DNA of 64,000 bases from contig NZ_JACBZM010000001.1 in assembly GCF_013408525.1 (NCBI RefSeq), positions 4,408,501 to 4,472,500 of the forward strand, given 5' to 3'. Made by a program: the position numbers and the translations under genes. Origin of the DNA: Nocardioides aromaticivorans (GTDB taxonomy: Bacteria; Actinomycetota; Actinomycetes; Propionibacteriales; Nocardioidaceae). The notes under the pieces were generated by a model, which was given only the letters and a program-made list of their open reading frames with translations, did no database searches and was not told where the DNA came from. This document shows, piece after piece, positions 43,781 through 56,317 of this stretch (the first letter of the stretch is position 1; every line of letters begins with the position of its first letter).

Positions 43781-44671
43781 TCACAGCGAACGGATGCCCC
43801 ACGACGCGGAGAATGATGCCCCCGGGTCGAGGACGACGAGGTCCTCGCCGGAGTTGAAGGCGTCCGGGGGAGCGGTCATCGGCTCCACGGCGACGCTCAC
43901 CCGCGGGGTCGGGGTGTCGTCGCCGGTGTAGACCTGCAGCCAGCGGTGGTGCGCGTCGACCCAGAGCTCGGTGCCGGTGCCGTCGGTCCCGTTCCGGAGC
44001 CGGACCGACGCGACGCCGTCGGCGTCGCGCTGCAGGTCGGTCACGGCGTGGTTGAGCACCGTGCTGCCCAGCGGATCGCTGACGATCCCCTCGAAGGAGG
44101 CCCGCCCGGTCGGCAGCAGCCGCTCCTCGTCGACGGTCAGGTAGGTCGCCGCCGGGAGCTCCAGCTCCCACCCGTCGCAGGGTCCCGGGCCCGCCAGCAG
44201 GTAGGGGTGCGCGCCCGAGGCGTACGGCGCCGCGGAGTCCGAGCGGTTGGTGGCGGCCTGGGTCACGGTCAGTCCGCCGGCGCCCACCTCCCACGTGGTC
44301 CGCAGGTCGAGCGCCCACGGATAGCCGGTCTGGGCCGGCAGGAAGTAGCGCAGCTCGACGAGGGCCGGGTCGTGCCGGAACACCGACCACGACGCCCAGC
44401 GGACCAGCCCGTGGGAGGCGTTGCCCCGCTTCGGCTCGGTCAGCGCGAGCTGGTGCGTGGTCCCGCCGAACTCGTAGCGGCCGTCACGGATCCGGTTCGG
44501 CCACGGCACCAGCAGCTGGCCGCGACCGGCGGCCGGCATCGCGTCCTCGGCGAACCCGTCGACGAGCTCGCGCCCGTCGTGACGCAACCGGCGCAGCACG
44601 CCGGTCTGGGTGACGACGGCTCGGTAGCCGTGGGACGCGATGACGTACTGCTCGCCGGTCGGCCTGATCAC
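43781..44671 (-). CDS. aldose 1-epimerase-like protein
   Basis: A 296-residue galactose-mutarotase-fold protein: PWPNRIRDGRYEFGG, NASHGLVRWASW (with His), ASGAHPYLLAG and VSVAVEPMTAPPDAFNSGEDL with the conserved C-terminal Glu and Pro-Asn/Asp-Ala-Phe motif. Interconverts sugar anomers, or acts on hexose-6-phosphates; the substrate is not visible. GTG 44671 is the first good start after the preceding palindrome. Confidence 0.83.
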   Translation of the reverse strand: MIRPTGEQYVIASHGYRAVVTQTGVLRRLRHDGRELVDGFAEDAMPAAGRGQLLVPWPNRIRDGRYEFGGTTHQLALTEPKRGNASHGLVRWASWSVFRHDPALVELRYFLPAQTGYPWALDLRTTWEVGAGGLTVTQAATNRSDSAAPYASGAHPYLLAGPGPCDGWELELPAATYLTVDEERLLPTGRASFEGIVSDPLGSTVLNHAVTDLQRDADGVASVRLRNGTDGTGTELWVDAHHRWLQVYTGDDTPTPRVSVAVEPMTAPPDAFNSGEDLVVLDPGASFSASWGIRSL

Positions 44672-44680
44672 GTGCCCAAC

Positions 44681-44699
44681 CCTAGGGACGTTCCCTAGG
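44681..44699. promoter_or_regulatory. 19-base palindrome over the kinase stop codon
   Basis: CCTAGGGA and TCCCTAGG form 8-base arms around CGT. The TAG stop of the upstream P-loop gene (44697-44695) is inside the right arm, and the epimerase GTG is 10 bases further. It could be a terminator hairpin, an operator for the epimerase gene, or a translational coupling device. Confidence 0.5.
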
Positions 44700-45252
44700 T
44701 CCTGATGACGATGTCGGCCCGCGACCGCGTGTCGTCCCGCTCGTGCAGGGCGGCCTCGTCGGCCAGCCAGTCGGCCCAGTGCGGTCGCTGGTCCTCGCCG
44801 TCGCGCGCCAGCCACCGCGCCAACCGGGTCTCCCGGTCGGCCTCGACCCACACGAGCAGCGTCACCAGGTCGTCGTACGCCGCTGCCGCGGAGCCGACAC
44901 CCTCGAGCACCAGCAACGGGACCGGGTGCACCGTCCGCGTCTCGGCCCACCGGTCGTCGTACCAGTCCCAGCGTCGCCAGGTCCCGGGGCGGTCCGCCGC
45001 GAGCGGACGCAGCAGCGCCTCGACCGAGGCGCCGAGCCCGGGCAGCCCGCGCCAGCCCTCGAGCATCTCGTCGGTCCCGAGGACCACCGCGTCGGGCGCC
45101 AGCGCGGCGAGCTCGCGCGCCAGGGTGGTCTTGCCGGACCCGGCGAGCCCGTCGATGCAGATCAGGCGCCCGGTGCCGAGCGTCGGGGGAGCGGCGAGCG
45201 CGCGCGCCAGCACCGTGGCCGCGCGGGACTCAGAAGGCGAGTCCGTGCCCAC
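44695..45252 (-). CDS. P-loop kinase (uridine kinase-like)
   Basis: A 185-residue P-loop NTPase with Walker A GLAGSGKT at residues 35-42, and VLLVLEGVGSAAAAY and TLLVWVEADRETRLARWLARDG in the kinase core. Length and layout are like small uridine/phosphoribulokinase-type kinases. Substrate unknown. It overlaps the upstream aldolase-like gene by 23 bases and is followed by the epimerase gene, so a sugar or nucleoside is plausible. Confidence 0.72.
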   Translation of the reverse strand: MGTDSPSESRAATVLARALAAPPTLGTGRLICIDGLAGSGKTTLARELAALAPDAVVLGTDEMLEGWRGLPGLGASVEALLRPLAADRPGTWRRWDWYDDRWAETRTVHPVPLLVLEGVGSAAAAYDDLVTLLVWVEADRETRLARWLARDGEDQRPHWADWLADEAALHERDDTRSRADIVIRT

Positions 45253-46474
45253 GGTAGGTCGGGACCTCCTCGACGAACCGGTCGCCCCGGGCGAGCAGCA
45301 CGGTGCGGCCGTGCTCGAAGGGCTCGCCCGACTTCGCGTGCCGGAACCACACGAGGTCGCCGATCGCGAGGATGCCGGCGTTGGTGCCGACGAGCGGGGT
45401 CTGGACCTCGCCCGCGCCCTCGAGGCCGGTCAGGTGCAGTCCGGCCGGCGCCCACGGCGTCGGCGCCCGGTCGGCATTGGTCGGGCCGGAGGCGATCAGC
45501 CCGCCGCCGTGCACGGTGGCCACGTCCGCCGCCGGACGCCGGGTGACGGGCAGCCCGAAGAAGGCGGCCGGGCGCGGGGTGAACGACCGGTAGTGGTCGA
45601 AGAGCGTGGGGCCGAGGAGTCCGGAGCCCGCCGTCACCTCGGTCACGACCGGGTCGGCGGCGGAGGACTCGATCGAGCCGGAGCCGCCCGCGTTCCAGAA
45701 GGCCAGCCCGGTGAAGTCGCCATGGCCGGCGAGCGCGTCGAGCGCATCCGCGATCGCCGTACGACGGAACTCGAGCTGCCGCACCGACAGCTCCTTGATC
45801 TTGCGGACCACTGCTGACTTCGCCCGCTGGGTCGGCACGTCGTCGGGGACGCCGGCGACCTGGCCCTCGTAGGTCATCGCCCCGACCAGCTGGAAGCCCG
45901 GACGGTCGATGACGTGGCGGGCCAGCTCGGTGACGGAACCGACGTCGAAGAGCGGCGAGCGGCGCGGACCGACCTGCTGGCCGCCCCACCGCAGACCGGC
46001 GTCGATGTCGATCGCTACCCGCACCGGCACGGCGGTGGACGCCCTGAGCGCGTCCACCGCGTCGAGGTGCGCGACGTCGTCGACCATGATCGCGATCCGC
46101 GACGCCGCCCTGGGCGAGGCGACCAGCGCTGCCAGCGCGGCGCGGTCGACGCTCGGGTAGGCGACGACCACGTCGTCGCTCACGTCGTTGTCGACGAGCC
46201 ACAGGGCCTCGGCGAGCGTGTAGGCGAGCACGCCGGCGAACCCCGGCGTCGCGAGCGCCCGGCTGACCAGCGCGGGCACGCGCAGCGACTTCGAGGCCAC
46301 CCGGATCGGGGTCCCGCCCGCGCGCTGGACGAGGTCGGCGGCGTTGGCGTCGAAGGCGTCGAGGTCGACGACGAAGACCGGGGTGGACAGGGGCTCGGGC
46401 CAGGCCTGGACGGCCTCACCCAGTCTCCGCCAGAGGCGGTTGCGGGCGACGAACGAGTGGTGCACGACCGTCAT
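45230..46474 (-). CDS. PLP-dependent amino-acid aldolase/racemase-fold protein
   Basis: A 414-residue fold-type III PLP enzyme related to D-threonine aldolase and alanine racemase. The PLP lysine is probably K62 in RVASKSLR; IDIDAGLRWGGQQVG and AFWNAGGSGSIESS supply phosphate-binding regions, and the C-terminal ATVHGGGLIASGPTNADRAPTPW is the usual second domain. Such proteins are annotated 'amino acid deaminase/aldolase'. Substrate uncertain. Starts 26 bases from the divergent SseB-like gene. Confidence 0.78.
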   Translation of the reverse strand: MTVVHHSFVARNRLWRRLGEAVQAWPEPLSTPVFVVDLDAFDANAADLVQRAGGTPIRVASKSLRVPALVSRALATPGFAGVLAYTLAEALWLVDNDVSDDVVVAYPSVDRAALAALVASPRAASRIAIMVDDVAHLDAVDALRASTAVPVRVAIDIDAGLRWGGQQVGPRRSPLFDVGSVTELARHVIDRPGFQLVGAMTYEGQVAGVPDDVPTQRAKSAVVRKIKELSVRQLEFRRTAIADALDALAGHGDFTGLAFWNAGGSGSIESSAADPVVTEVTAGSGLLGPTLFDHYRSFTPRPAAFFGLPVTRRPAADVATVHGGGLIASGPTNADRAPTPWAPAGLHLTGLEGAGEVQTPLVGTNAGILAIGDLVWFRHAKSGEPFEHGRTVLLARGDRFVEEVPTYRGHGLAF

Positions 46475-46500
46475 GCTTCCACGGATGCGAGAATCCGCCG

Positions 46501-47091
46501 GTGAGCGAACCGCGGAATCCCGACGCCGGCGAACGTCCCGACGCCAAGCGCCTCCAGGGATCCGCCTACGTCGATGACGACGGCTCGGCCGATGCCGCGC
46601 TCGCCGCCGCGCTCAAGGGGTACGACGCCGGCACCACGTCGTACCCGGAGGTGCTCGGCATGCTCGCCGGCGCCCGCCTGCTGGTGCCCGTGGTGGCCCT
46701 GCTGGGCGAGGTCGAGACCGGCCCCGACGGTTGGGCGCGCGACAAGTCGAGCGACATGGCGGCCGTGCTGCTGACCGGTGCCGACGGCCGGCTGGCGCTG
46801 CTGGCCTTCTCCGACCTCGCGGCGCTCGCCGCCTGGGACCCGGCGGCGCGCCCAGTGCCGGTGGCGGCCCACCTGGCCGCCGCGACGGCGGTCCAGGAGG
46901 GCGCGCACGCGCTGGTCGTGGACGTGGCCGGCCCGCACCGCTTCGTGCTCGCCGACGACGACCTCCACCGGGTGGCCGCGGGCTGGCGCCCGGTGCGGCT
47001 CGAGGACGGCGCCTGGGCCTGGCTGGGCGCGGCAGGGGACGCCGAGGGCGAGGGTGCCGCGGATTCGCCCGCCGGGGAACAACTCGGGTAG
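46501..47091 (+). CDS. SseB-like protein
   Basis: A 196-residue protein with an SseB N-terminal-like domain: LLVPVVALLGEVETGPDGWARDKSSDMAAVLLTGADGRLALLAFSDLAALAAWD. The N-terminal 35 residues and the C-terminal acidic tail look disordered. Function unknown. SseB-like genes upstream of infC are common in actinobacteria. GTG 46501 is six bases after GAGAAT, a possible -10 for leaderless transcription. Confidence 0.75.
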   Translation: MSEPRNPDAGERPDAKRLQGSAYVDDDGSADAALAAALKGYDAGTTSYPEVLGMLAGARLLVPVVALLGEVETGPDGWARDKSSDMAAVLLTGADGRLALLAFSDLAALAAWDPAARPVPVAAHLAAATAVQEGAHALVVDVAGPHRFVLADDDLHRVAAGWRPVRLEDGAWAWLGAAGDAEGEGAADSPAGEQLG

Positions 47092-47260
47092 CATCTGGCA
47101 TTGACCGATCCGTCATGCCCGCGCGAGTGGGGATGGCAGATCCACAAGCGGGGACCAGCACCATCGTCTCCCACCCGCAGCGGCCGCCAGGTCGTCGGGT
47201 CCGGTCCATGGAGAGCCCCGCCCGGGCGCACGACTTCCGGGATCCACGGGGCTCGTGACT

Positions 47261-47297
47261 GGCTTCCGCTTGCACCAGCGGGAGCCTCTTCTCATTT
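47261..47297 (+). terminator. attenuator-like terminator in the infC leader
   Basis: GGCTTCCGCT (47261-47270) pairs with AGCGGGAGCC (47277-47286) over all ten positions with one G-T pair and loop TGCACC, followed by TCTTCTCATTT. It lies 53 bases before the infC start in a 248-base non-coding leader (47092-47339), so it could act as an attenuator for the infC-rpmI-rplT operon. TAGCAT (47089-47094) at the end of the SseB gene is a possible -10 for this leader. Confidence 0.65.
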
Positions 47298-47339
47298 GTA
47301 GCGCTGAAGGACTCCCGACCGAACGAGTTTGGAGGACAC

Positions 47340-48014
47340 ATCAGCACCGAGCTGCGTATCAACGAGCGGATCCGGGTTCCCGAGGTCCGGCTCGTGGGAC
47401 CCAACGGCGAGACCGTCGGCATCGTCCCCACCGACCAGGCCCTCAAGCTTGCCCAGGAGGCCGACCTGGACCTGGTGGAGGTGGCGCCCATGGCCCGCCC
47501 GCCCGTCTGCAAGCTCATGGACTACGGGAAGTTCAAGTACGAGAACGCCCAGAAGGCCCGTGAGGCACGACGCAATCAGACCAACGTCATCATCAAGGAG
47601 ATGAAGCTCCGGCCGAAGATCGACGCGCACGACTACGAGACCAAGAAGGGTCACGTCGTTCGCTTCCTCAAGGCCGGCGACAAGGTCAAGATCACCATCA
47701 TGTTCCGCGGCCGCGAGCAGCACCGCCCCGAGCTGGGCTACCGGCTGCTGCAGAAGCTGGCCGAGGACGTCCAGGAGCTGGGCTTCATCGAGTCCAACCC
47801 CAAGCAGGACGGCCGCAACATGATCATGGTGCTGGGCCCGCACAAGAAGAAGGCCGAGGCCAAGGCCGAGGTCAAGGCCGCCAAGGTGGAGGCCGCTGCC
47901 GAGCGCGACGCCGAGAAGGCCGCCGAGCACGCCGAGCGCACCGCGGTCCAGCCCTCGAGCACCAAGAAGGCCAAGCGGGCGAACGAGGCACTCGACCCCG
48001 ACATCGACCTGTAA
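47340..48014 (+). CDS. infC: translation initiation factor IF-3 (ATC start)
   Basis: A 224-residue IF-3. N-domain starts [19 protein letters not shown]; the C-domain contains [22 protein letters not shown] and the lengthened tail is Ala/Lys/Glu rich (from about residue 170 to 224). No ATG or GTG with a ribosome site precedes the conserved N-terminus; ATC at 47340 directly follows GGAGGACAC, so ATC is taken as initiator. infC is classically started by a rare codon and self-regulated through it. A GTG at 47394 would cut off 18 conserved residues. Confidence 0.93.
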   Translation: MSTELRINERIRVPEVRLVGPNGETVGIVPTDQALKLAQEADLDLVEVAPMARPPVCKLMDYGKFKYENAQKAREARRNQTNVIIKEMKLRPKIDAHDYETKKGHVVRFLKAGDKVKITIMFRGREQHRPELGYRLLQKLAEDVQELGFIESNPKQDGRNMIMVLGPHKKKAEAKAEVKAAKVEAAAERDAEKAAEHAERTAVQPSSTKKAKRANEALDPDIDL

Positions 48015-48047
48015 GACGAAGTACGACGAGACAGAGCGGACACACAG

Positions 48048-48242
48048 ATGCCCAAGAACAAGACGCACTCCGGGGCCAGCAAGCGGTTCAAGGTGACCGG
48101 CAGCGGCAAGATCCTTCGCGAGAAGGCCGGCAAGCGCCACAACCTCGAGAAGAAGGCCTCCAAGGTCACCCGTCGCCTCACCGGCACGGTCGAGGTCGCC
48201 AAGAACGACGTCCCGCGCGCGAAGAAGATGCTCGGTCTCTGA
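48048..48242 (+). CDS. rpmI: ribosomal protein bL35
   Basis: A 64-residue basic protein with the bL35 sequence pattern [20 protein letters not shown] ... [16 protein letters not shown]. Part of the 50S subunit. Follows infC and precedes rplT as in most bacteria. Confidence 0.96.
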   Translation: MPKNKTHSGASKRFKVTGSGKILREKAGKRHNLEKKASKVTRRLTGTVEVAKNDVPRAKKMLGL

Positions 48243-48282
48243 CCGGCTCCACGCACCAGAGCACCGAAACAAGGAGTAAGAG

Positions 48283-48669
48283 ATGGCACGCGTCAAGCGC
48301 GCAGTGAACGCTCAGAAGAAGCGTCGTACCACCCTCGAGCGGGCCAGCGGCTACCGCGGCCAGCGCTCGCGTCTGTACCGCAAGGCCAAGGAGCAGGTCA
48401 CCCACTCCCTGGTCTACAGCTACAACGACCGCAAGAAGAACAAGGGCAACTTCCGCCGCCTGTGGATCCAGCGGATCAACGCGGCCGCCCGCGCGGAGGG
48501 CATGACCTACAACCGCTTCATCCAGGGCCTGAACCTGGCGGGCATCGAGGTCGACCGCAAGATCCTCGCCGACCTCGCCGTCAACGAGCCGGCCGCCTTC
48601 TCGGCCCTCGTGGCGCAGGCCAAGGCCGCGCTGCCCGAGGACGTCAACGCGCCCAAGGTCTCTGCCTGA
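48283..48669 (+). CDS. rplT: ribosomal protein bL20
   Basis: A 128-residue bL20: [38 protein letters not shown] and [26 protein letters not shown] are classic. It binds 23S rRNA early in assembly and can feed back on the infC operon in some bacteria. ATG follows AAGGAG. Confidence 0.96.
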   Translation: MARVKRAVNAQKKRRTTLERASGYRGQRSRLYRKAKEQVTHSLVYSYNDRKKNKGNFRRLWIQRINAAARAEGMTYNRFIQGLNLAGIEVDRKILADLAVNEPAAFSALVAQAKAALPEDVNAPKVSA

Positions 48670-48681
48670 TCGCGTCCTGAC

Positions 48682-49464
48682 ATGACCGCGCCCCTGACCG
48701 CCGGCAACGCCAGGGTCAAGGAAGCACGGAAGTTGCACCGCCGCCCGGAACGCTCCGGGCGGCGGTGTTTCCTTGCTGACGGACCCAAGGCTGTCGAAGG
48801 TGCCCTCGCCGAGCCCGGACGCGTCCGGGAGGTCTTCGCGACCCCGGCCGCGGCCGTCGAGTACGCCGCCCTGCTCGGCGCCACCCCCGTCACGCTGGTC
48901 GACGAGCGCGCCATGAGCGGTCTCAGCGACAGCGTGAGCCCCGCGGGCCTCGTGGCGGTCTGCGACTTCCTCGACGTCGCGCTTCCCGAGGCGCTCGACG
49001 GACGCCTGGTCGCCCTCTGCGCCGACGTGCGCGACCCCGGCAACGCCGGCACCGTGATCCGCACCGCCGACGCCGCAGGTGCCGCGGGCGTCGTCCTCGC
49101 GGGCGACGCCGTCGACCTCTACAACCCCAAGACGATCCGGGCCTCGGTCGGCAGCGCCTTCCACCTGCCGATCGCCGTCGAGCGCGACCCGGCCGCCGCC
49201 GTGCGCGCCGCGCAGGCCGCCGGCCTCACCGTCCTCGCCGCCGACGGCGGGGGAGAGGTGGACCTCTTCGCGGCCGACGACCTCCTCACCCGCCCCACCG
49301 CGTGGCTCTTCGGCAACGAGGCGTGGGGCCTGCCCCACGAGCTCGCGGCCCTCGCCGACCATCGCGTGAGCATCCCGATCCTCGGCCGTGCCGAGTCCCT
49401 CAATCTCGCCACGGCCGCGGCGGTCTGTCTCTATGCCAGTGCCCGCGCCATGATGGCGGGGTGA
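48682..49464 (+). CDS. TrmH/SpoU-family RNA 2'-O-methyltransferase
   Basis: A 260-residue SPOUT methyltransferase. The N-terminal substrate-binding part (GNARVKEARKLHRRPERSGRRCFLADGPKAVEGAL) is the usual one for 23S rRNA methyltransferases, and the C-terminal knotted domain has DPGNAGTVIRTADAAG, WLFGNEAWGLPHEL and SLNLATAAAVCLYASAR. It follows rplT after 12 bases. Unusually a perfect terminator hairpin lies inside codons 19-29. Confidence 0.87.
   Translation: MTAPLTAGNARVKEARKLHRRPERSGRRCFLADGPKAVEGALAEPGRVREVFATPAAAVEYAALLGATPVTLVDERAMSGLSDSVSPAGLVAVCDFLDVALPEALDGRLVALCADVRDPGNAGTVIRTADAAGAAGVVLAGDAVDLYNPKTIRASVGSAFHLPIAVERDPAAAVRAAQAAGLTVLAADGGGEVDLFAADDLLTRPTAWLFGNEAWGLPHELAALADHRVSIPILGRAESLNLATAAAVCLYASARAMMAG
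48736..48774 (+). terminator. intrinsic terminator inside the trmH coding sequence
   Basis: CACCGCCGCCCGGA (48736-48749) and TCCGGGCGGCGGTG (48754-48767) form a perfect 14-base stem with loop ACGC, followed by TTTCCTT. It sits 67 bases after the rplT stop and 54 bases into the methyltransferase gene, whose conserved N-terminal segment (LHRRPERSGRRC) it encodes. It should end most transcription of infC-rpmI-rplT and leave the methyltransferase to read-through or another promoter. Confidence 0.8.
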
Positions 49465-50504
49465 CGGACCCCCTCGACCTCCTGCCCGACGGCGTCGTCG
49501 TCGCCGATGCCGAGGGCCGGGTGACCGCGATCAACGCGGTCGCGGCCGAGATGCTGGACGTCGGCCCGGCCGGGTCGGCCGTCGGCCGCCCGCTGGACGA
49601 GGTGCTCGCCCTCACCGACCACGATGCGCAGGCGTGGACCGCCGCCAATGCGCCGTACGACGGGCTGCCGACCCGCAAGGCCGTGCCCGAGCAGGCCTGG
49701 CTGCTCCCCGACGGCACCGAGGTCCTCGTCACCGCTCGCCTGCATCGCGACGTGCGCATCGGACCGGTGCAGGCCGTGGCCATCTCGCTGCGATCGGGCC
49801 GGGGCCGGGCCCGGCTCGACCGGGACCGATCGGACCTGGTGGCGACCCTCGCGCACGAGCTCCGCTCCCCGCTCACCGGGGTGAAGGGCTTCGTCAACGC
49901 CCTCCTCGCGCGGTGGGACAAGCTCAGCGACGAGCAGAAGCGGCTGATGCTCACCACCGCCAGCGCCGACGCCGACCGGCTCAGCCGGCTGATCGCCGAG
50001 CTCCTCGACGTCGCGCGGATCGACACCGGCAGGCTCCAGCTGCACCGGCGCCCCACCGACCTCGCGCTCAAGGTGACGCGCGTGCACGACTCGATCACGC
50101 AGGCGACGTCCACACCCGTCGAGCTCGACATCGCCGACGGCATCCCGCCGGTCGATGCCGACCCCGACAAGGTGATGCAGGTCCTGACCAACCTCGTCGA
50201 GAACGCCGTGCGCCACGGCGAGGGCACCGTGCGCGTGCGCGTCGCGCCGTGGGCCGACGACCCGTCGTACGTCGCGGTGACCGTCACCGACGAGGGCGAG
50301 GGCATCCCCGTCGAGCTGCGGAAGCGGGTGTTCACGAAGTTCTGGACCGCGAGCCGTGGCGGCGGATCGGGCCTGGGCCTCTACATCGTCAGCGGGCTCG
50401 TGAAGGCACACGGCGGGGTCGTCACCGTCGACGACCGGCCGGGCGGGGGCGCGCGGGTCACCACCGCGTGGCCGGTCGCCGCTGGTGCGGCATCGGCACA
50501 ATGA
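49461..50504 (+). CDS. soluble PAS sensor histidine kinase
   Basis: A 347-residue histidine kinase without membrane segments. PAS domain at about residues 5-110, HisKA with H132 in LATLAHELRSPLTG, N-box NLVENAVRHG (N248) and G-boxes DEGEGIP and GGSGLGLYIVSGLV. No response-regulator gene lies nearby, so it is an orphan kinase. GTG 49461 overlaps the methyltransferase stop as GTGA, so it depends on the same message. Signal unknown. Confidence 0.85.
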   Translation: MTDPLDLLPDGVVVADAEGRVTAINAVAAEMLDVGPAGSAVGRPLDEVLALTDHDAQAWTAANAPYDGLPTRKAVPEQAWLLPDGTEVLVTARLHRDVRIGPVQAVAISLRSGRGRARLDRDRSDLVATLAHELRSPLTGVKGFVNALLARWDKLSDEQKRLMLTTASADADRLSRLIAELLDVARIDTGRLQLHRRPTDLALKVTRVHDSITQATSTPVELDIADGIPPVDADPDKVMQVLTNLVENAVRHGEGTVRVRVAPWADDPSYVAVTVTDEGEGIPVELRKRVFTKFWTASRGGGSGLGLYIVSGLVKAHGGVVTVDDRPGGGARVTTAWPVAAGAASAQ

Positions 50505-50508
50505 CGAC

Positions 50509-51120
50509 ATGACCGACCTGCCGCAGCCCGCCGACGACCTGCGGACCTACCTGGCCCGCGCGCGCGAGGCCATCCTCTGGAAGCTCGACGGGCTGGGGGA
50601 GCGGGCGGTGCGGTTGCCGCGCACGCCGACGGGCACCAGCCTGCTCGGCATCGTGCTGCACTGCGCCAACGTCGAGATCGGCTACTTCGCCCCCACCTTC
50701 GGGCGGACCTTCCCGGAGCGCGACCACCCGGCGGTCGTGCCCGAGGACGCCTACGACACCGACCCGCAGGCCGACTGGACCGTCCCCGCCGAGATCTCCA
50801 CGGCCGAGCTCGTCGCCTTCTACGGCCGGGTCGCCGCCTTCACCGACGCGGCCTTCGACGAGCTCCCACTCGACGCCAGGGGCCGGGTGCCGTGGTGGCC
50901 GGAGGGCCGTGCCGAGGCGAGCCTGCACCAGGTCGCGGTGCACGTGCTGGCCGACCTGCACCGCCACGCGGGGCACGCCGACATCCTCCGGGAGGGCATC
51001 GACGGCGCCGCCGGGCTGACCCCCGCCGTCCCCAACCTCCCCGACGCCGCCGGGTGGCCGTCGTACGTCGCCCGGGTCACCACGATCGCCGAGCAGTTCC
51101 CGGCTGACGACGCCGGCTGA
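50509..51120 (+). CDS. DinB/DUF664-type (mycothiol-transferase-like) protein
   Basis: A 203-residue four-helix-bundle protein. Putative metal-binding His are in GIVLHCANVEIGYF and VLADLHRHAGHADILREGIDG, the DinB triad pattern. In actinobacteria such proteins are often mycothiol-dependent transferases. Substrate unknown. ATG 50509 follows the kinase stop by four bases. Confidence 0.78.
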   Translation: MTDLPQPADDLRTYLARAREAILWKLDGLGERAVRLPRTPTGTSLLGIVLHCANVEIGYFAPTFGRTFPERDHPAVVPEDAYDTDPQADWTVPAEISTAELVAFYGRVAAFTDAAFDELPLDARGRVPWWPEGRAEASLHQVAVHVLADLHRHAGHADILREGIDGAAGLTPAVPNLPDAAGWPSYVARVTTIAEQFPADDAG

Positions 51121-51146
51121 GGACGCCAGCCGATACCGGTTCGCGG

Positions 51147-51170
51147 GCAGGGGCCCCTGCTTCCTAGACT
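51147..51170 (+). promoter_or_regulatory. 14-base palindrome and -10 ahead of pheS
   Basis: GCAGGGGCCCCTGC (51147-51160) is a perfect palindrome directly before TTCCTAGACTT; TAGACT (51165-51170) is a likely -10 nine bases from ATG 51180, suggesting a near-leaderless pheST transcript. The palindrome would lie in the -35/-10 spacer and could be an operator or the tail terminator of the DinB gene. Confidence 0.5.
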
Positions 51171-51179
51171 TGCCGCACG

Positions 51180-52300
51180 ATGTCTGGCCCTAACACTGAC
51201 TACGACCCCGTGGAGGTCGCCGCCGTGAGCCCTGCCGAGGTGGAGGCCGCGCGCGACGCCGCACTGGCCGCGATCGCCGCCGCCGCCGACCTGGAGCAGC
51301 TCAAGGCGGTGCGCACCGAGCACGCCGGTGACCGCTCTCCGCTGGCGCTGGCCAACCGCGAGATCGGCGCGCTGCCGCCGCAGGCCCGCAAGGAGGCCGG
51401 CCAGCGGGTCGGCCAGGCCCGGGGTGCCGTCAACCAGGCGCTCGCCGCCCGCCAGGTCGAGCTCGAGGCCGAGAACGAGGCGCGGATCCTGGTCGAGGAG
51501 GCCGTGGACGTCACGCTGCCCACGGACCGCGACCCGGTCGGTGCGCGCCACCCGCTCACCACGGGCTCCGAGCTGATCGCGGACATCTTCGTCGCCATGG
51601 GCTGGGAGGTCGCCGAGGGTCCGGTCATCGAGGCCGAGTGGCTCAACTTCGACGCGCTCAACCTCGGCCCGGACCACCCGGCCCGCACCATGCAGGACAC
51701 CTTCTGGACCGACCCCGCGGACGACCACCTCGTCCTGCGCACGCACACCAGCCCGGTCCAGGCGCGCACCATGCTGACCCGCGGTGTCAGCGAAGGGGCC
51801 CCGATCTACGTCGTGTGCCCCGGTCGCGTCTTCCGCACCGACGAGTACGACGCCACGCACTCGCCGATGTTCCACCAGGTCGAGGGCCTCGCCATCGACG
51901 AGGGCATCTCGATGGCCCACCTCAAGGGCACGCTCGACCACTTCGCGAGCCAGATGTTCGGCGAGGGCATCACGACGCGCTTCCGGCCGTCGTACTTCCC
52001 GTTCACCGAGCCGTCGGCCGAGGTCGACCTGGTCTGCTTCGTCTGCCGGGGCACCGGGCTCAACGACGCCGGCTCCGACCCGTGCCGCACCTGTCGCGGC
52101 GAGGGCTGGATCGAGTGGGGTGGCTGCGGCATCGTCAACCCGCGCGTCCTCCAGGCCTGTGGCGTCGACTCGACGCGCTACTCCGGCTTCGCGTTCGGCA
52201 TGGGCATCGACCGGACCCTGATGTTCCGGCACGGCCTCGAGGACCTGCGCACCCTCTTCGAGGGCGACGTGCGCTTCACGACTGCATTCGGGAGTGAACT

Positions 52301-52304
<4 letters not shown>
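51180..52304 (+). CDS. pheS: phenylalanyl-tRNA synthetase alpha subunit
   Basis: A 374-residue PheS: N-terminal coiled coil (about 15-100), class II core with motif 2 CPGRVFRTDEYDATHSPMFHQVEGL and motif 3 GFAFGMGIDRTLMFRHGLEDLR. The zinc-like CVCR...CRTC insertion (about residues 284-304) occurs in other actinobacterial PheS. It joins PheT in an alpha2-beta2 enzyme. The ATG is chosen as the first start after the -10. Confidence 0.95.
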
Positions 52305-56294
<3,990 letters not shown>

Positions 56295-56317
56295 CCCTCC
56301 GCAAAGGAACCACCACC

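Noticed and set aside
47316..47332. GAACGAGTTT before infC as another KstR box
   Set aside because: Both outer positions of the motif are wrong and the context is a ribosomal operon; likely chance.
48682..48774. Moving the methyltransferase start downstream of the terminator hairpin
   Set aside because: The residues encoded across the hairpin (VKEARKLHRR...FLADGPKAVE) match the normal N-terminal domain of the family, so the gene really spans it.
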